Below the pieces are notes generated by a model. That model was not told where the DNA came from. It saw nothing but the letters and a program-made list of their open reading frames with translations, and searched no databases. DNA of 64,000 bases. Origin: Metaphire vulgaris (taxonomy: Eukaryota > Annelida > Clitellata > Crassiclitellata > Megascolecidae). A program made the position numbers and the translations under genes. Of this stretch, positions 54,564 through 64,000 are shown in pieces; within the stretch, counting starts at the first letter, position 1, and every line of letters begins with the position of its first letter. Location: contig CM030863.1 of NCBI GenBank assembly GCA_018105865.1, forward strand, positions 3,377,601 through 3,441,600, given 5' to 3'.

Positions 54564-54712
54564 CAGAGGCGTGTAGAGAGCGGCCGACGCCCGGGGCCAA
54601 GTTGTCAAAGTACGCCCACGAGCAAAAAAAGGCCATCGGGTCAATTTTTACGCCCCTTCTGGTCTGCGCCCCGGGGCCACCGCCCCACCCGCCTCCCCTC
54701 TACACGCTACTG
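54564..54712. mobile_element. hAT-type MITE at an exon edge of the VWC-like gene
   Basis: The ends CAGAGGCGTGTAGAG and CTCTACACGCTACTG are inverted. TTTAGAAC is perfectly duplicated (54556-54563, 54713-54720). It contains CGAGCAAAAAAAGGCCATCG, a variant of the shared motif. Confidence 0.93.
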
Positions 54713-55084
54713 TTTAGAACATTGCAAGGGAGTAAACTACGAAGACGACGACGGGGACGTTCCCCAATAATTAGTAGGAGGGGACAGAGTATCAATTATC
54801 CTCCCAATGTTTTGTACTTATGGTAAAAATGTGTCTATTCTCTCCACGAAGTTGATGCCAGACTTAAAACCGACCGCATCCACTCATTTCGGATGACCTT
54901 TTATTGATTTTGTTCGTCAAGACTTTTGGAAGACGAAAAACGGATCTGATCTGACTTTATGGACGATTTTACCCCCGTTCCCCAAGTTGACGCCCGGTTT
55001 ACGCCATTGGAATATTGGTTCCCAGGCATTTCACATAGGGATCATGTCCATTACTTTAGGCACCAAAGAGAATACAGTGAAAAA

Positions 55085-55200
55085 GTAAAGTTTTCCCAAC
55101 ACTTAAAAAGTAAAGTTTTCCCATGTCCGGATTCGAGCTTTGGGACCGGTGCCGATCTCCGGTAACTTAGGCATACAGCGATGCGGGGTGGCTTGCACCA
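55085..55200 (-). mobile_element. SINE 3' fragment
   Basis: GGGACCGGTGCCGATCTCCG corresponds to the SINE body segment GGAGATCAGCACCGGCACC on the opposite strand. The tRNA head is absent. Confidence 0.5.
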
Positions 55201-55209
55201 ATAACCTAG

Positions 55210-55740
55210 AGTAGTATGCCAGCCAAACATCTAGGCCCGCCCATGACCATGTCCGCCGCCCCAGGAACAAAAAGAAAGATAGTGATGGCGCTCGCCCTTT
55301 AAAAATTCCTCAAAAAAAGGTCGTCACAACAAAACCGTATCTGAAAATCGCGTGACAAGCAAAAAAGGTCGTCACTTTCTAAATTTACCGCACCCTCCCA
55401 ACTGTGTGCATTTCTCAAAATTTGCCGCCCCCATTCGTGTGCCGCCCATCGCTAAAGCCATAATAGCCATTGGCACGATATGCCTCTGATCTAGGCTATT
55501 TTCTTTAGCTATGGTCTTTTCTAACGCTGAGCCGACCGGATATGTAACAGCGGGGCATTCGTTAATAGTATATTCGAACACGATAAACATGTGTGAAGTG
55601 AATTATCAAACGCCGACGGAACGCCATGAGTGCTCGAATAAAGTGGCGGACTTCTCAGAAATAACAGAATATTGACTCAAAATACTGTAGAATGCACATT
55701 TTACAACGTTTGCTTAGTTATTACTTCATTTATTTAAACG
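55210..55740. other. Intergenic with one shared-motif copy
   Basis: GACAAGCAAAAAAGGTCGTC at 55354-55373 marks a decayed MITE of the same group. No gene. Confidence 0.45.
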
Positions 55741-55742
55741 TC

Positions 55743-55908
55743 TATAGGAGTATCCAGTGTTTACCAACAAAGTCCGGTTGCTCCGCCCACTGGTGGGCAG
55801 AAACCATAGAAAACCATTGTCGTCTATTAATAGACGCCAATGGCAGAAGCAGATTTTTCTGGTGGGCATAGATCAGTGACCATACAGATTGTTCTGGATA
55901 CTCCTATA
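55743..55908. mobile_element. Short MITE with 15-bp perfect inverted ends
   Basis: TATAGGAGTATCCAG and CTGGATACTCCTATA border 166 bp. TA at the tips suggests a TA-target (Tc1/mariner-like) element. Confidence 0.8.
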
Positions 55909-56282
55909 CATTAGTTGAAATTGTTAAAATATGCATTATGTAAAATAATATTGAGCAGGCCTTGGGGCCAATGTATGAGAGCTGGTGGATCACAGGTGGC
56001 CTGCGGACCTCGGTTTGGGTACCTCTATTCAAGAGTAGCCTGTTTACTGTATATATAGCCGTTCACATATATAGTAGACTTTACATTTATGTAACCATAT
56101 TCGCTGTCGATCTTTAGTTCTTAGTCATTTGGTCTTATGCTCAATTCCCTATGCGGAATACTTGCATGTTTTATTGCGAATATGCAGAGTTTGTCGACTT
56201 AATATTAACAAAATGGTCTCGGCATCTGAATTTCAAGAACTAATCACATCCTATATGTGCAGGCTAAACATATGATCATGTG

Positions 56283-56587
56283 CAGGGCGTCATTTCACAC
56301 TTTTCTTGGGGCGAGAAATTTTTTTGAAAATTTTTGACAAATTTTGGCAAATTTTGGGCAAATTTTGGGCACATTTAGGCATTTTTGGCAATTTTTTTGC
56401 AATTTTATGAATTTTTTGCAAATTTTGAGCAATTTTGGCAAATTGTAGAGACTGATGTTGGAAATTTTGCAATTTTTAATATTTTTTGGCAATTTTTGCA
56501 ATTTTTGCACATTAATACATTTTAAATTAATATTTTCATTTTCTTTTTGGGGCCAGCCTCAGCCTTCTCCCCCAAATGACGCCTTTG
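56283..56587. mobile_element. hAT-type MITE with TTTTGGGCAAA interior, copy 2
   Basis: The ends are CAGGGCGTCATTT and AAATGACGCCTTTG. The flanks ATCATGTG and GTCATATG match at six of eight. Its interior resembles 32455-32718. Confidence 0.85.
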
Positions 56588-56911
56588 GTCATATGTCGAC
56601 ATTAATCACACAATCGCTCACCTAACGCTTAACGCCTGACGAGAATTCTATGTGTGAATGCATGAGTATGCAGAAATAATATTTCGTCACATATAGATAC
56701 AGCCCATGAACTACCGTATCCAGTGTGCTGCGTCTGTATTTACTGGTAGGAAACGTCTTTTGATCACTAGATAAATAGATACTATTCAGATATTTAGATA
56801 CTATTTGCCGTAGCCTATATTTTAAGCAATAGCTTCCAGTATAGAGAAATAGAAGATTTGAATCTTAATCACATTTCAATCGCACATATGTACTATATAA
56901 ATATAAATAGG

Positions 56912-57255
56912 GGGGCTATCCATTAATTACGTCAACAATTTAGGGGTAAAAAAGTTTGACAGTTGTTGACAGGGGAGGGATGGTCAAGAGAAGTTGACGT
57001 CAACAATTTCACTTTTACAAATAATCAAAAATAGGAAATTTCATGAAACACTACTATTACAATGGGAAAAAGCATGGCAAAAGGTCATCAAGAACACAGT
57101 TTGTCACTCGGTGTTATTGGGACCTGTCATTGATATTGGAAGAGGTCAAAAGTTTTTGGCATAATTTTAGGGGTAACTGAAAGTTAACAGTTGTTGACAA
57201 GGTGGGGGGGCAAAATTGCCCAAAAATTGTTGGGACATAATTAATTAACAGCCTC
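56912..57255. mobile_element. MITE, GGGGCTGTCC family, copy 3
   Basis: Begins GGGGCTATCCATTAATTACG and ends TAATTAACAGCCTC. More decayed than the other two copies. Confidence 0.75.
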
Positions 57256-57389
57256 TAAATATAGCCTATGTTAAATATTTCTTTCATAAATATTATCCGC
57301 ATCATGAAAACCATTTGATAGCCCTGACATTTATCCCTCTTATATTTCATACTTTAATTGGCATGTTTGGCATAAGGAAGATCTAAAGC

Positions 57390-57590
57390 GTTCGGTCAGT
57401 CTAGAAAGCATAATTTTCTCAGTAAGTTTTGATAGAAGAGAAAGATTTGAGAGATGGGGGCGATAGCTATTAAGGTATTCTTTGTCAAGGTCAGACTTTT
57501 TAGAGAGGAGTGACAAAAGAGTTTTTGAACGAGGATGGAACGTGCCAGAGATAAGAGAAAAGGTTAATGATTTTAGTTATGATAGGCGTA
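57390..57590 (-). mobile_element. LINE reverse transcriptase fragment
   Basis: The minus strand reads LLSKKSDLDKEYLNSYRP then LSNLSLLSKLTEKIMLSRLT, RT motifs 1-2 of CR1/L2-type LINEs, with the usual preceding FKNSFVTPL in another frame. Confidence 0.75.
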
Positions 57591-57670
57591 AGCATAGTGT
57601 AGCACTTTTTCACCAAAATATTCACACTTCTCATTATCCAGTAGTGATATACATACTTCTAGTCTTCATA

Positions 57671-57671
<1 letters not shown>

Positions 57672-57714
<43 letters not shown>

Positions 57715-57750
57715 GTAAACGATATATTATGCATATATATATACATATAC

Positions 57751-57800
<50 letters not shown>
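57672..57800. repeat. (TA)n tracts
   Basis: Two TA tracts (about 57673-57712 and 57751-57799). Confidence 0.95.
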
Positions 57801-57803
<3 letters not shown>

Positions 57804-57918
57804 ATTGTCATTCATTATGCCGATAATTAATTACAGACAAGCTCATGATTGAAATGCAAATATCTGAGTCAATGTATTTTATTGCCTTGGATTACATGCA
57901 TTTGCTTCTTCTTTTCAG

Positions 57919-58003
57919 AGATACACCTATGGGCAAACTTGAACACGCACACGACAGGAAAAAATGGAACAAATGAAGAGGCAATGAACATGCTTGACAA
58001 TTG
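57919..58003 (+). CDS. Possible terminal exon, identity unknown
   Basis: A strong acceptor (TTGCTTCTTCTTTTCAG) ends at 57918. It is followed by an open frame of about 27 codons (IHLWANLNTHTTGKNGTNEE...MLDN-stop) or one of 18 codons in another phase. It could be the last exon of the VWC-like gene, but nothing in it identifies a family. Confidence 0.2.
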
Positions 58004-58074
58004 ACGAATACTTTATGCTAAATTCAAATTCAGTGTAGTTGAGAATTGCATCTAAGTGTATTATTTAGGTCACA

Positions 58075-58255
58075 CAGTGGCGGCTCAACCGGGGTAAAGG
58101 CCTGTGCCCTCATTGAGTGCCTGCCCCTAGGTGCCCTCCAGTTGGGACCTATACTTAATGCTACATACATTAAAACAACAAAATGGTTGGCCCTCCATGA
58201 TTAAAGTTGCCACCCCAACGGCCCTCACTTCCTACAAATCCTAGAGCCGCCACTG
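58075..58255. mobile_element. hAT MITE, family CAGTGGCGGCTC, copy 3
   Basis: CAGTGGCGGCTC and GAGCCGCCACTG ends, with an interior alignable to copies 1 and 2 (GTTGGGACCTATACTTAAT). The 8-bp flanks no longer match. Confidence 0.88.
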
Positions 58256-59320
58256 AGGCTATGATAATTTTACTTAGACAAGTAAAAGAATTTAACTCTG
58301 GCTTATACACTGTAGATGATTTATCTACTGGATTATTTTAAAGCGATTGTGTAAAACAATGGACATCCACTTCATCACTATCCAAGACTTTAAAATCAAT
58401 AATTATAAAATATTTGCAAAAGACTTCTCGTCTATTTTACTGAGCTATGCTGCTATCCCGTACACACACGCACACACACGCACACAATTTTTCGATTTTT
58501 CGCAAGTTAAAGAGTATGTCAGTATGTTTTGCCCAGGGGCGCCGGATACCCTCGCTATGCCTCTTGTTCGAACCCGCTACCTTCCAATTACATGACAAGT
58601 ATCGTACCACTATTCTCTATAGGGATTATGGAATACCCTTGCGATGCAGTATATTGCTCAAGTTAGTTTAATTTTTTGGGTATTCATTGTTCCAGTTATA
58701 ATACAAGTGAAGTAGTCGAATTTCCTGTTCCGTTTGATGGCGCATAAGCTGGACGCATGCATTTCGTTATTTATAATTTTCATTTGCTAAACGTTGTACT
58801 GATGGCTATATTAGCCTAAAAATACTGGTAGATAATTATATTCATAATGCAGGAAAAAGGATCACCTTTATGTTATACACAGCCATGAGTTGTAAAATAC
58901 GTATATAAGGATTTCAAGATCGTGGACAGTAAATGGATGGTTACTTGTAACAAATGTAACAAACGCATCCTATTAGATAAGCTCTCAGTTGAAATGCAAC
59001 ATTGCTGTTGATTAGACTGTGTTTTTACAATATTATTTTTTATTCCTTTTAAATTTTGTGGATTTGAATAGAAATCAATTTAAGTTATTCCTTTTGACTT
59101 TTTATGACAGAGTTCGGTCCTTGTCCTTGATTCTTGTCCTTAGGGGTCCGTTTTTGGGGTCCTTGTGCCTGTTTGTTCGGTCCTCGTCCTGGGTGTGGGT
59201 CATTGTCCTTAACCTCGTCCTGGTTAGGGTCTGTCTTTCGCCTTGTCCTCGTCCCCTGAGGGGGCCAACCTTGCAACATCACTGCCATCTTGTCCTATTA
59301 GTATAAGATCCAAGGCAAAT
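58256..59320. other. Intergenic, no gene seen
   Basis: 58490-58600 holds a tRNA-like B-box word on the minus strand (GGTTCGAACAAG). 59110-59270 is T/C-rich with repeated GTCCT/TTGTCC words. No exon recognised. Confidence 0.4.
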
Positions 59321-59329
59321 CAATATAAG

Positions 59330-59520
59330 ACCGAGCAGCGAGGTGGCAGTCCAGGCAAAAAGATAGGATTTAGTCTTTGTTCTAAAATTTGATATTGAAT
59401 TAGCAGTGCGCAAATGCTTAGGCAATGAGTACCTGAATTCTGGAACAGCAACTGAAAATGCACGGCTGCTAAAGACTTGAATCCATAAAAACGAAAACAA
59501 TTGTGTATGTGAAAAGACCT
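59330..59520 (-). mobile_element. LINE C-terminal fragment
   Basis: The minus frame SSRAFSVAVPEFRYSLPKHL then RTANSISNFRTKTKSYLF is the L2/CR1 C-terminus ('RAFSVAAP.LWNSLP..LR...S...FK..LKTYLF'). Confidence 0.85.
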
Positions 59521-59649
59521 CTGAGACTTCAGAATATTGCGCTTATTTGGCATACATAGCAAACTAAATGATAAGAAACAAAGCCAATAGTATGGAGCTT
59601 ATTGTGACAGACATGTCACGGCATTCAAGTGTTACATGCAATTGCAAAT

Positions 59650-61500
59650 GCGATCGTACAATTGAATATAAACTTGAAGCAACTGTCATTATTCAACACA
59701 CTGAACAGATCGAAAAGGCCATCTAAATCATAAAAATGTCTCAGTAAATTGACCTTCACAAGAAAACTTGTTACGCAGCGAATTTGGTGATTAGAACACT
59801 TGCAATATAAAAATATTAATATGAATATAAGTCCGCAAAAATGTTTTGTAAAAAGCTTCTTTATACTGTATAAGAAATTTTCTTCAGTATCCGCGTCTCT
59901 GCCTCATTGTGCAAAAGAGGACGGTTCACTGGAAACGTACAGTCAATATTCAGCGCACTCTGAATAGATTGAAAATCCACCTGAATAAGAAAAATCGCAG
60001 TAAATTGACTCCTGACAAGAAGCGAATGAAGGGAATAAGATATCCGGTTAAATATAACTGCTAACATAGGAATAAGGAGCAACTTCGGTGCTTATTTTTG
60101 AAAGCACTTTAGTTAACGAGATTTTACTACTTACTTACTTAACATTGTAAAATAATTCTCTAAAATGTTTGCAAAACATTTTTCCTTCTTTTTAATTGCG
60201 CTGAAACTTTTGTTCTGCATGAAAGATCTGATCATATATCTTTTATATCTTTTCCTTTGACTCTTGACGGTATTTCTTGTTATCTAGAGACTGGCCATTT
60301 CACAAAAAATGTTTACCGTACTTCATATCGATTGGCATCTACCGTTTTCTTTCATTAACCCCGTGAAAATCTAAAATCTAAATCTAGTCGACGAGTTAAA
60401 CTATAAAAGTAAATTAGTATAGTAATAAATTTGCCATAAAGAAAGAGGTTACTGCTTGTTGCGGACAGGGCTAATAGGATACCAGCATTTTGAAGACAAA
60501 GAGAGCTTATGGAGAACAGTCAGGTCAATTCAGGTCACACTAGGAGCTCGGGAAGAAAGTATTGAGTTATCAAATAATCCAATAATCAAATCCAGTTATT
60601 AAGTTATTTGAAGAACTGTGGAATAAGTAAAGAAAAGGGTGATGGCGAAAGACAGAATTTGAGTTATATCATTTTAAACTAAAAGCTCTTCAATGAAGAC
60701 AGCAATGCAGAATTTAGTTATGAAAATTAATTAAGAACTTATCTGAACCTGGAGTATCACGAACAGCGTATACCTCAACCTTCTCACTCTCTTTACAAGA
60801 GGACTTCTGCATAAGCTTTAATAAATTGAAACATATCAAGAAGTTATCACACAATATCCAATAATTAACAGAGAATCCGCAGAGAAATATGCAAATCCTT
60901 GCCTTTACGCTGAAGTAAAAATAACAAAGTAAATAGATATAATCATCACATTATTAGAGTTTGACGTTGTAAGTATAAACAAAGCAAATCAATTTAGTTG
61001 AAGAAAGAATATGACTACAATAATCTTGTCAATTTTAAAATAGAGCATATTATGCTAAAAATTCTTTTGAAATATATGCGAATCTCTGCTTGATAACCTG
61101 GAGCTCCTCAAGTCTTCGATTTATGGAAATATAACTATGCTCTTCTGTCGATCGACCAATTTCGAATTCTGTAACAGATTTTAGAGTTATACAATGATTG
61201 AATAACAAGAAATTTTGACTGCGCTGCAAGATTCCCGTTTTCGTATTTAAAAATATAAAAGAAGAATATGGCTACAAGGACCTTCAATATCAAATCACAG
61301 AGCACATTGCTAAAAAGTTCTTTCAAAATATAAGCTGAGCCTCTGATTGATAACCCGAGTAATTCCAAGTCTTCGATTCATGGAAGTATAATGTTGTCCT
61401 TCTGTCGATCGATCAATTTTTGATTCTACAAAATTTCAAGGTTATTCAATAATTGAATACCAAGAAATATTGGCTAACGCTAGAAAGTCTCAAGTTTTCA
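59650..61500. repeat. Diverged repeats of about 255 bp in AT-rich DNA
   Basis: 61005-61260 and 61261-61500 share, in order, GAATATG(A/G)CTACAA, GATAACC..GAG, CAAGTCTTCGATT(T/C)ATGGAA and TCTGTCGATCGA. A similar pair appears at 59700 and 59955 (AGTAAATTGAC, GA..AGATTGAAAA..CCA). No coding content. The inverted TTAC-tail repeat (60060-60145) interrupts it. Confidence 0.5.
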
Positions 61501-62164
61501 TATAAAAGAAACACTAGTACAAAAATAGCTGGAGTTTTGCAAGCGCTTAAAAGATGTCAAAAACATAGATTCAGCTAAGAGGGCTGAAAATGTGGTGAAG
61601 GTTAGTAAATGTACAAACTTACATTTGAAATCTAAAGAGTTCTTTAAAACAAAAAAGTACGTATTAATTCCCTTCTCATTTCATACTCAATTGCAATATA
61701 TAAATAATTAGTAAAGCAAGGTAGCATGTTTCTTTTGAATTCAAGTAGAACGTTCTGTGTCTGAAAATCTGGAAGTAATACAATCTGCAATAGAATTCTA
61801 TCAGTCTTAGCTTGAAAGCAATAATAGCGGCGTCGTCTTTTATTCAAAATCGTCGTTTCATAGTTACTGGTATTTAATTAAGGCCGCAGCGAGACTACAG
61901 ATGTTATTACGGTGATATGGGCAAGAGGTGGCAGCAAATGGACGAATCGATGGATTTATAGATGGTGTGTTTACTAACATCTATAGCTAATCATTGGCAA
62001 ATGGAAAGAATAAAAAAGTTAGCTGATTCGCTGGATACATTGATGTACAAATAGCTTGAAGAACGACCTTCCAATAACAAGAAAAGCAATCTAGATAAAT
62101 AGAAGAGAAAATGATTCACGACAGTTTTAAGAAAACCATCAAATAATGATGACGTATGCCTTAC

Positions 62165-62779
62165 CAGTGGCGGTTCCAGAAATCTTGGTGTGAATAAATT
62201 TTTTATTGGGAAATTGGTGGGAGATGGTAAAAAAATGAAATGAGAGAAAAATGTAATTCTTTTAACTGTTTTGCCCACTCAAACAGGAGTTTAATTGGGC
62301 GGATCTTGCCGAATCTCCGATCCATGACGTCTGGCAAGAGATCCTGCGTTTGGCAAGATCCAACGCGTGGCCACATTCTTTGTTTGATATCTTTTATTGT
62401 TTACTTTAGCACTTTGCATGTGCGCGGAAAGAAAAAGAAATGTGAACTGTGCTCTAAATGTTCATTTCAAAATGAATAAAAGTTAAAGAGATTTTGTAGC
62501 TGGAGGAAAAATAAGGAGATCCGTACCTCTGAAAAAAGCCACGAACTACTGCCACTAATTGTTAATAAACCTGCTGAAAAGGCTGACAAGAAAATAAACG
62601 TCATCCGCATTTGTTTTGAATGTTTTCTAAATTTACCGTAAAGATGGGTTGAAATCCAATAAAGGTCATCGAGCATCCGCGATATTAAGTTCATTTTAAA
62701 AGCTTGCATGAAAAAATATGACGAGCAAAAAAAGCTCCGGTGGGGATGCATACAGTCATCAACATGGTGGACGCCACTG
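62165..62779. mobile_element. hAT-type MITE, larger relative of 44434-44746
   Basis: Starts CAGTGGCGGTTCCAGAAATC and ends TGGACGCCACTG. It carries two variants of the shared motif (62583-62606, 62719-62736). The flanks no longer match well. Confidence 0.75.
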
Positions 62780-63953
62780 CATTTTATCCATAGTCCATTA
62801 CATTGCCATCTCTGTTCTAAGCGTTGGCAAAAAGAATCAATTCAGTTTAAGGAGGAATATGACCATGGAAACTTTCGTTATAAATCTTACAGTGCATTAT
62901 ACCAAAGTCTAAAAAATTAGAAACAGAATTTACCAACCCTAAAAACCAACCTGAACGGTCATCAATTGAGTGATACAGGGACTTCTGGGATGATCTTCAA
63001 TTGGGCGACATTTTCCGATTTCTATAAAAGATTTCAGTGTGAACCTATAACTGAAACTACAAAAATACTAAGTCACGAGAGAAGGGATCTAGTGGTCCAG
63101 GCGAAGTTTGAAAACGTATATAAAAATTAGACATACATTTTTTCTTGTGAAACATCTGAACAGTGCGTCGACAAAACAAGGTCATCAGCATGCAAGGTTA
63201 TCGACAAATTTGTGTATTTTATGCATTTTCAACGTGGGAAAAAAGTCCCCAGCAAACAAAAAGAACAAAAGGTCATCACCACTTTTTAGGAAAAGATGAC
63301 TGCTCAATTTATTAGGTAGGTCCATGATAAATTTGAACTTCAAAAGTGGTCCAAGGCGAGTAAAGAGGGTTGATAACTACTGATCTAGTTAACTGGATGT
63401 TGGTGGGAAAGACAGAAAGAGTTATCTTGCTAACTGGATATATAGATGAAAAAAAAAGCTTGAAGGACGGCCTCTAATAAGAGAAATGCAAACTAAAATA
63501 AACAGGGTAAGTCAGGAAATCACTTGGCTTGCCTACCCTGCTTACCCTCACCTACTTATCACTTGCCCTTCTCTCCTACACATTGGGTACCATACTTTGA
63601 GGAAGTCATGTTGCGTCTTTATGGTTGCAGTATAAAAGACAGAAACAAACCTGCATAGGTCACCGTAATAGAATTCTTATAAACGACCGTTGAGGTGAAG
63701 GTAGCTCGGTATAATTATAATTGATGCCCGCCCCAAAGCCTAGGGGTCACGCGACGGAACAAGATTAGGCCTATATCAAGTATTTCACGGATAGCCTAAC
63801 AAAGAGCAGAAACTTAAATCCGGCCAATCATTAACTTAAAATGGCAGACCTCAAGCAAGATTGAAAGTAAACTATTTCTTTCTTGGCCTTGACTGTTAGC
63901 TGACTCAGTGACCTATCTTGAGTTCCGGAATACGAGCGACCATTGAGAGTTTT
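62780..63953. other. Right end, no gene seen
   Basis: AT-rich DNA. A copy of the GAACAAAAGGTCATCACC type motif near 63262 suggests another decayed MITE. No exon recognised. Confidence 0.4.
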
Positions 63954-64000
63954 NNNNNNNNNNNNNNNNNNNNNNNNNNNNNNNNNNNNNNNNNNNNNNN
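63954..64000. other. Assembly gap (N run)
   Basis: 47 N bases to the window end. Confidence 1.

Noticed and set aside
59085..59306. Repeated GTCCT words as a gene or array
   Set aside because: Irregular low-complexity sequence; the frames on both strands have no recognisable domain.

Overview
The window is animal (metazoan) genomic DNA. Genes are split by GT-AG introns, the intergenic DNA is AT-rich, and transposons and microsatellites cover much of it. C-type lectin, TRIM, ART/PARP, CYP2-type P450 and VWC-like genes, together with the very frequent palindrome TAGGCCTA, suggest a marine invertebrate. I lean towards an echinoderm-like deuterostome, but that is an inference.

Layout. 0.27-12.5 kb: an LTR retroelement of the Ty3/Gypsy type with gag, pol, a C-terminal chromodomain and an env-like region, all broken by frame changes, between LTRs that are over 99% identical. 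14.0-14.6 kb: a LINE remnant. 15.2-23.8 kb (minus): exons of a C-type lectin receptor with stalk, membrane helix and a tyrosine-motif tail. The exons interlock by intron phase, and one half-domain exon lies further upstream. 24-31.5 kb: a hAT transposase remnant, tRNA-derived SINEs and several LINE copies. 31.5-35.6 kb (minus): a RING/B-box/coiled-coil exon followed, in matching phase, by three exons of a PARP-type ADP-ribosyltransferase domain, so probably a TRIM-ART fusion gene. Its three catalytic positions look substituted, and there is one single-base frame break. 38.3-43.5 kb (plus): a complete five-exon CYP2-type P450 (491 codons plus stop). 44.9-46.1 kb: a 233-bp satellite. 46.4-54.6 kb (plus): a secreted cysteine-rich (VWC-like) protein whose large intron holds a CR1-group LINE on the opposite strand. 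54.7-64 kb: MITEs, LINE fragments, microsatellites and unexplained AT-rich DNA, ending in an N run.

The gene models were built by reading splice sites and codon phase by eye, without alignment. The P450 is the most secure because five exons restore an uninterrupted frame with every family motif. The lectin and TRIM-ART models are well supported exon by exon, but their outer boundaries are not known. At least a dozen short terminal-inverted-repeat elements with 8-bp target duplications (hAT type) are scattered through the window. Many of the otherwise different ones share an internal GACCTTTTTTGCTTGTC-like motif. Many microsatellites here are the 3' tails of LINE copies.
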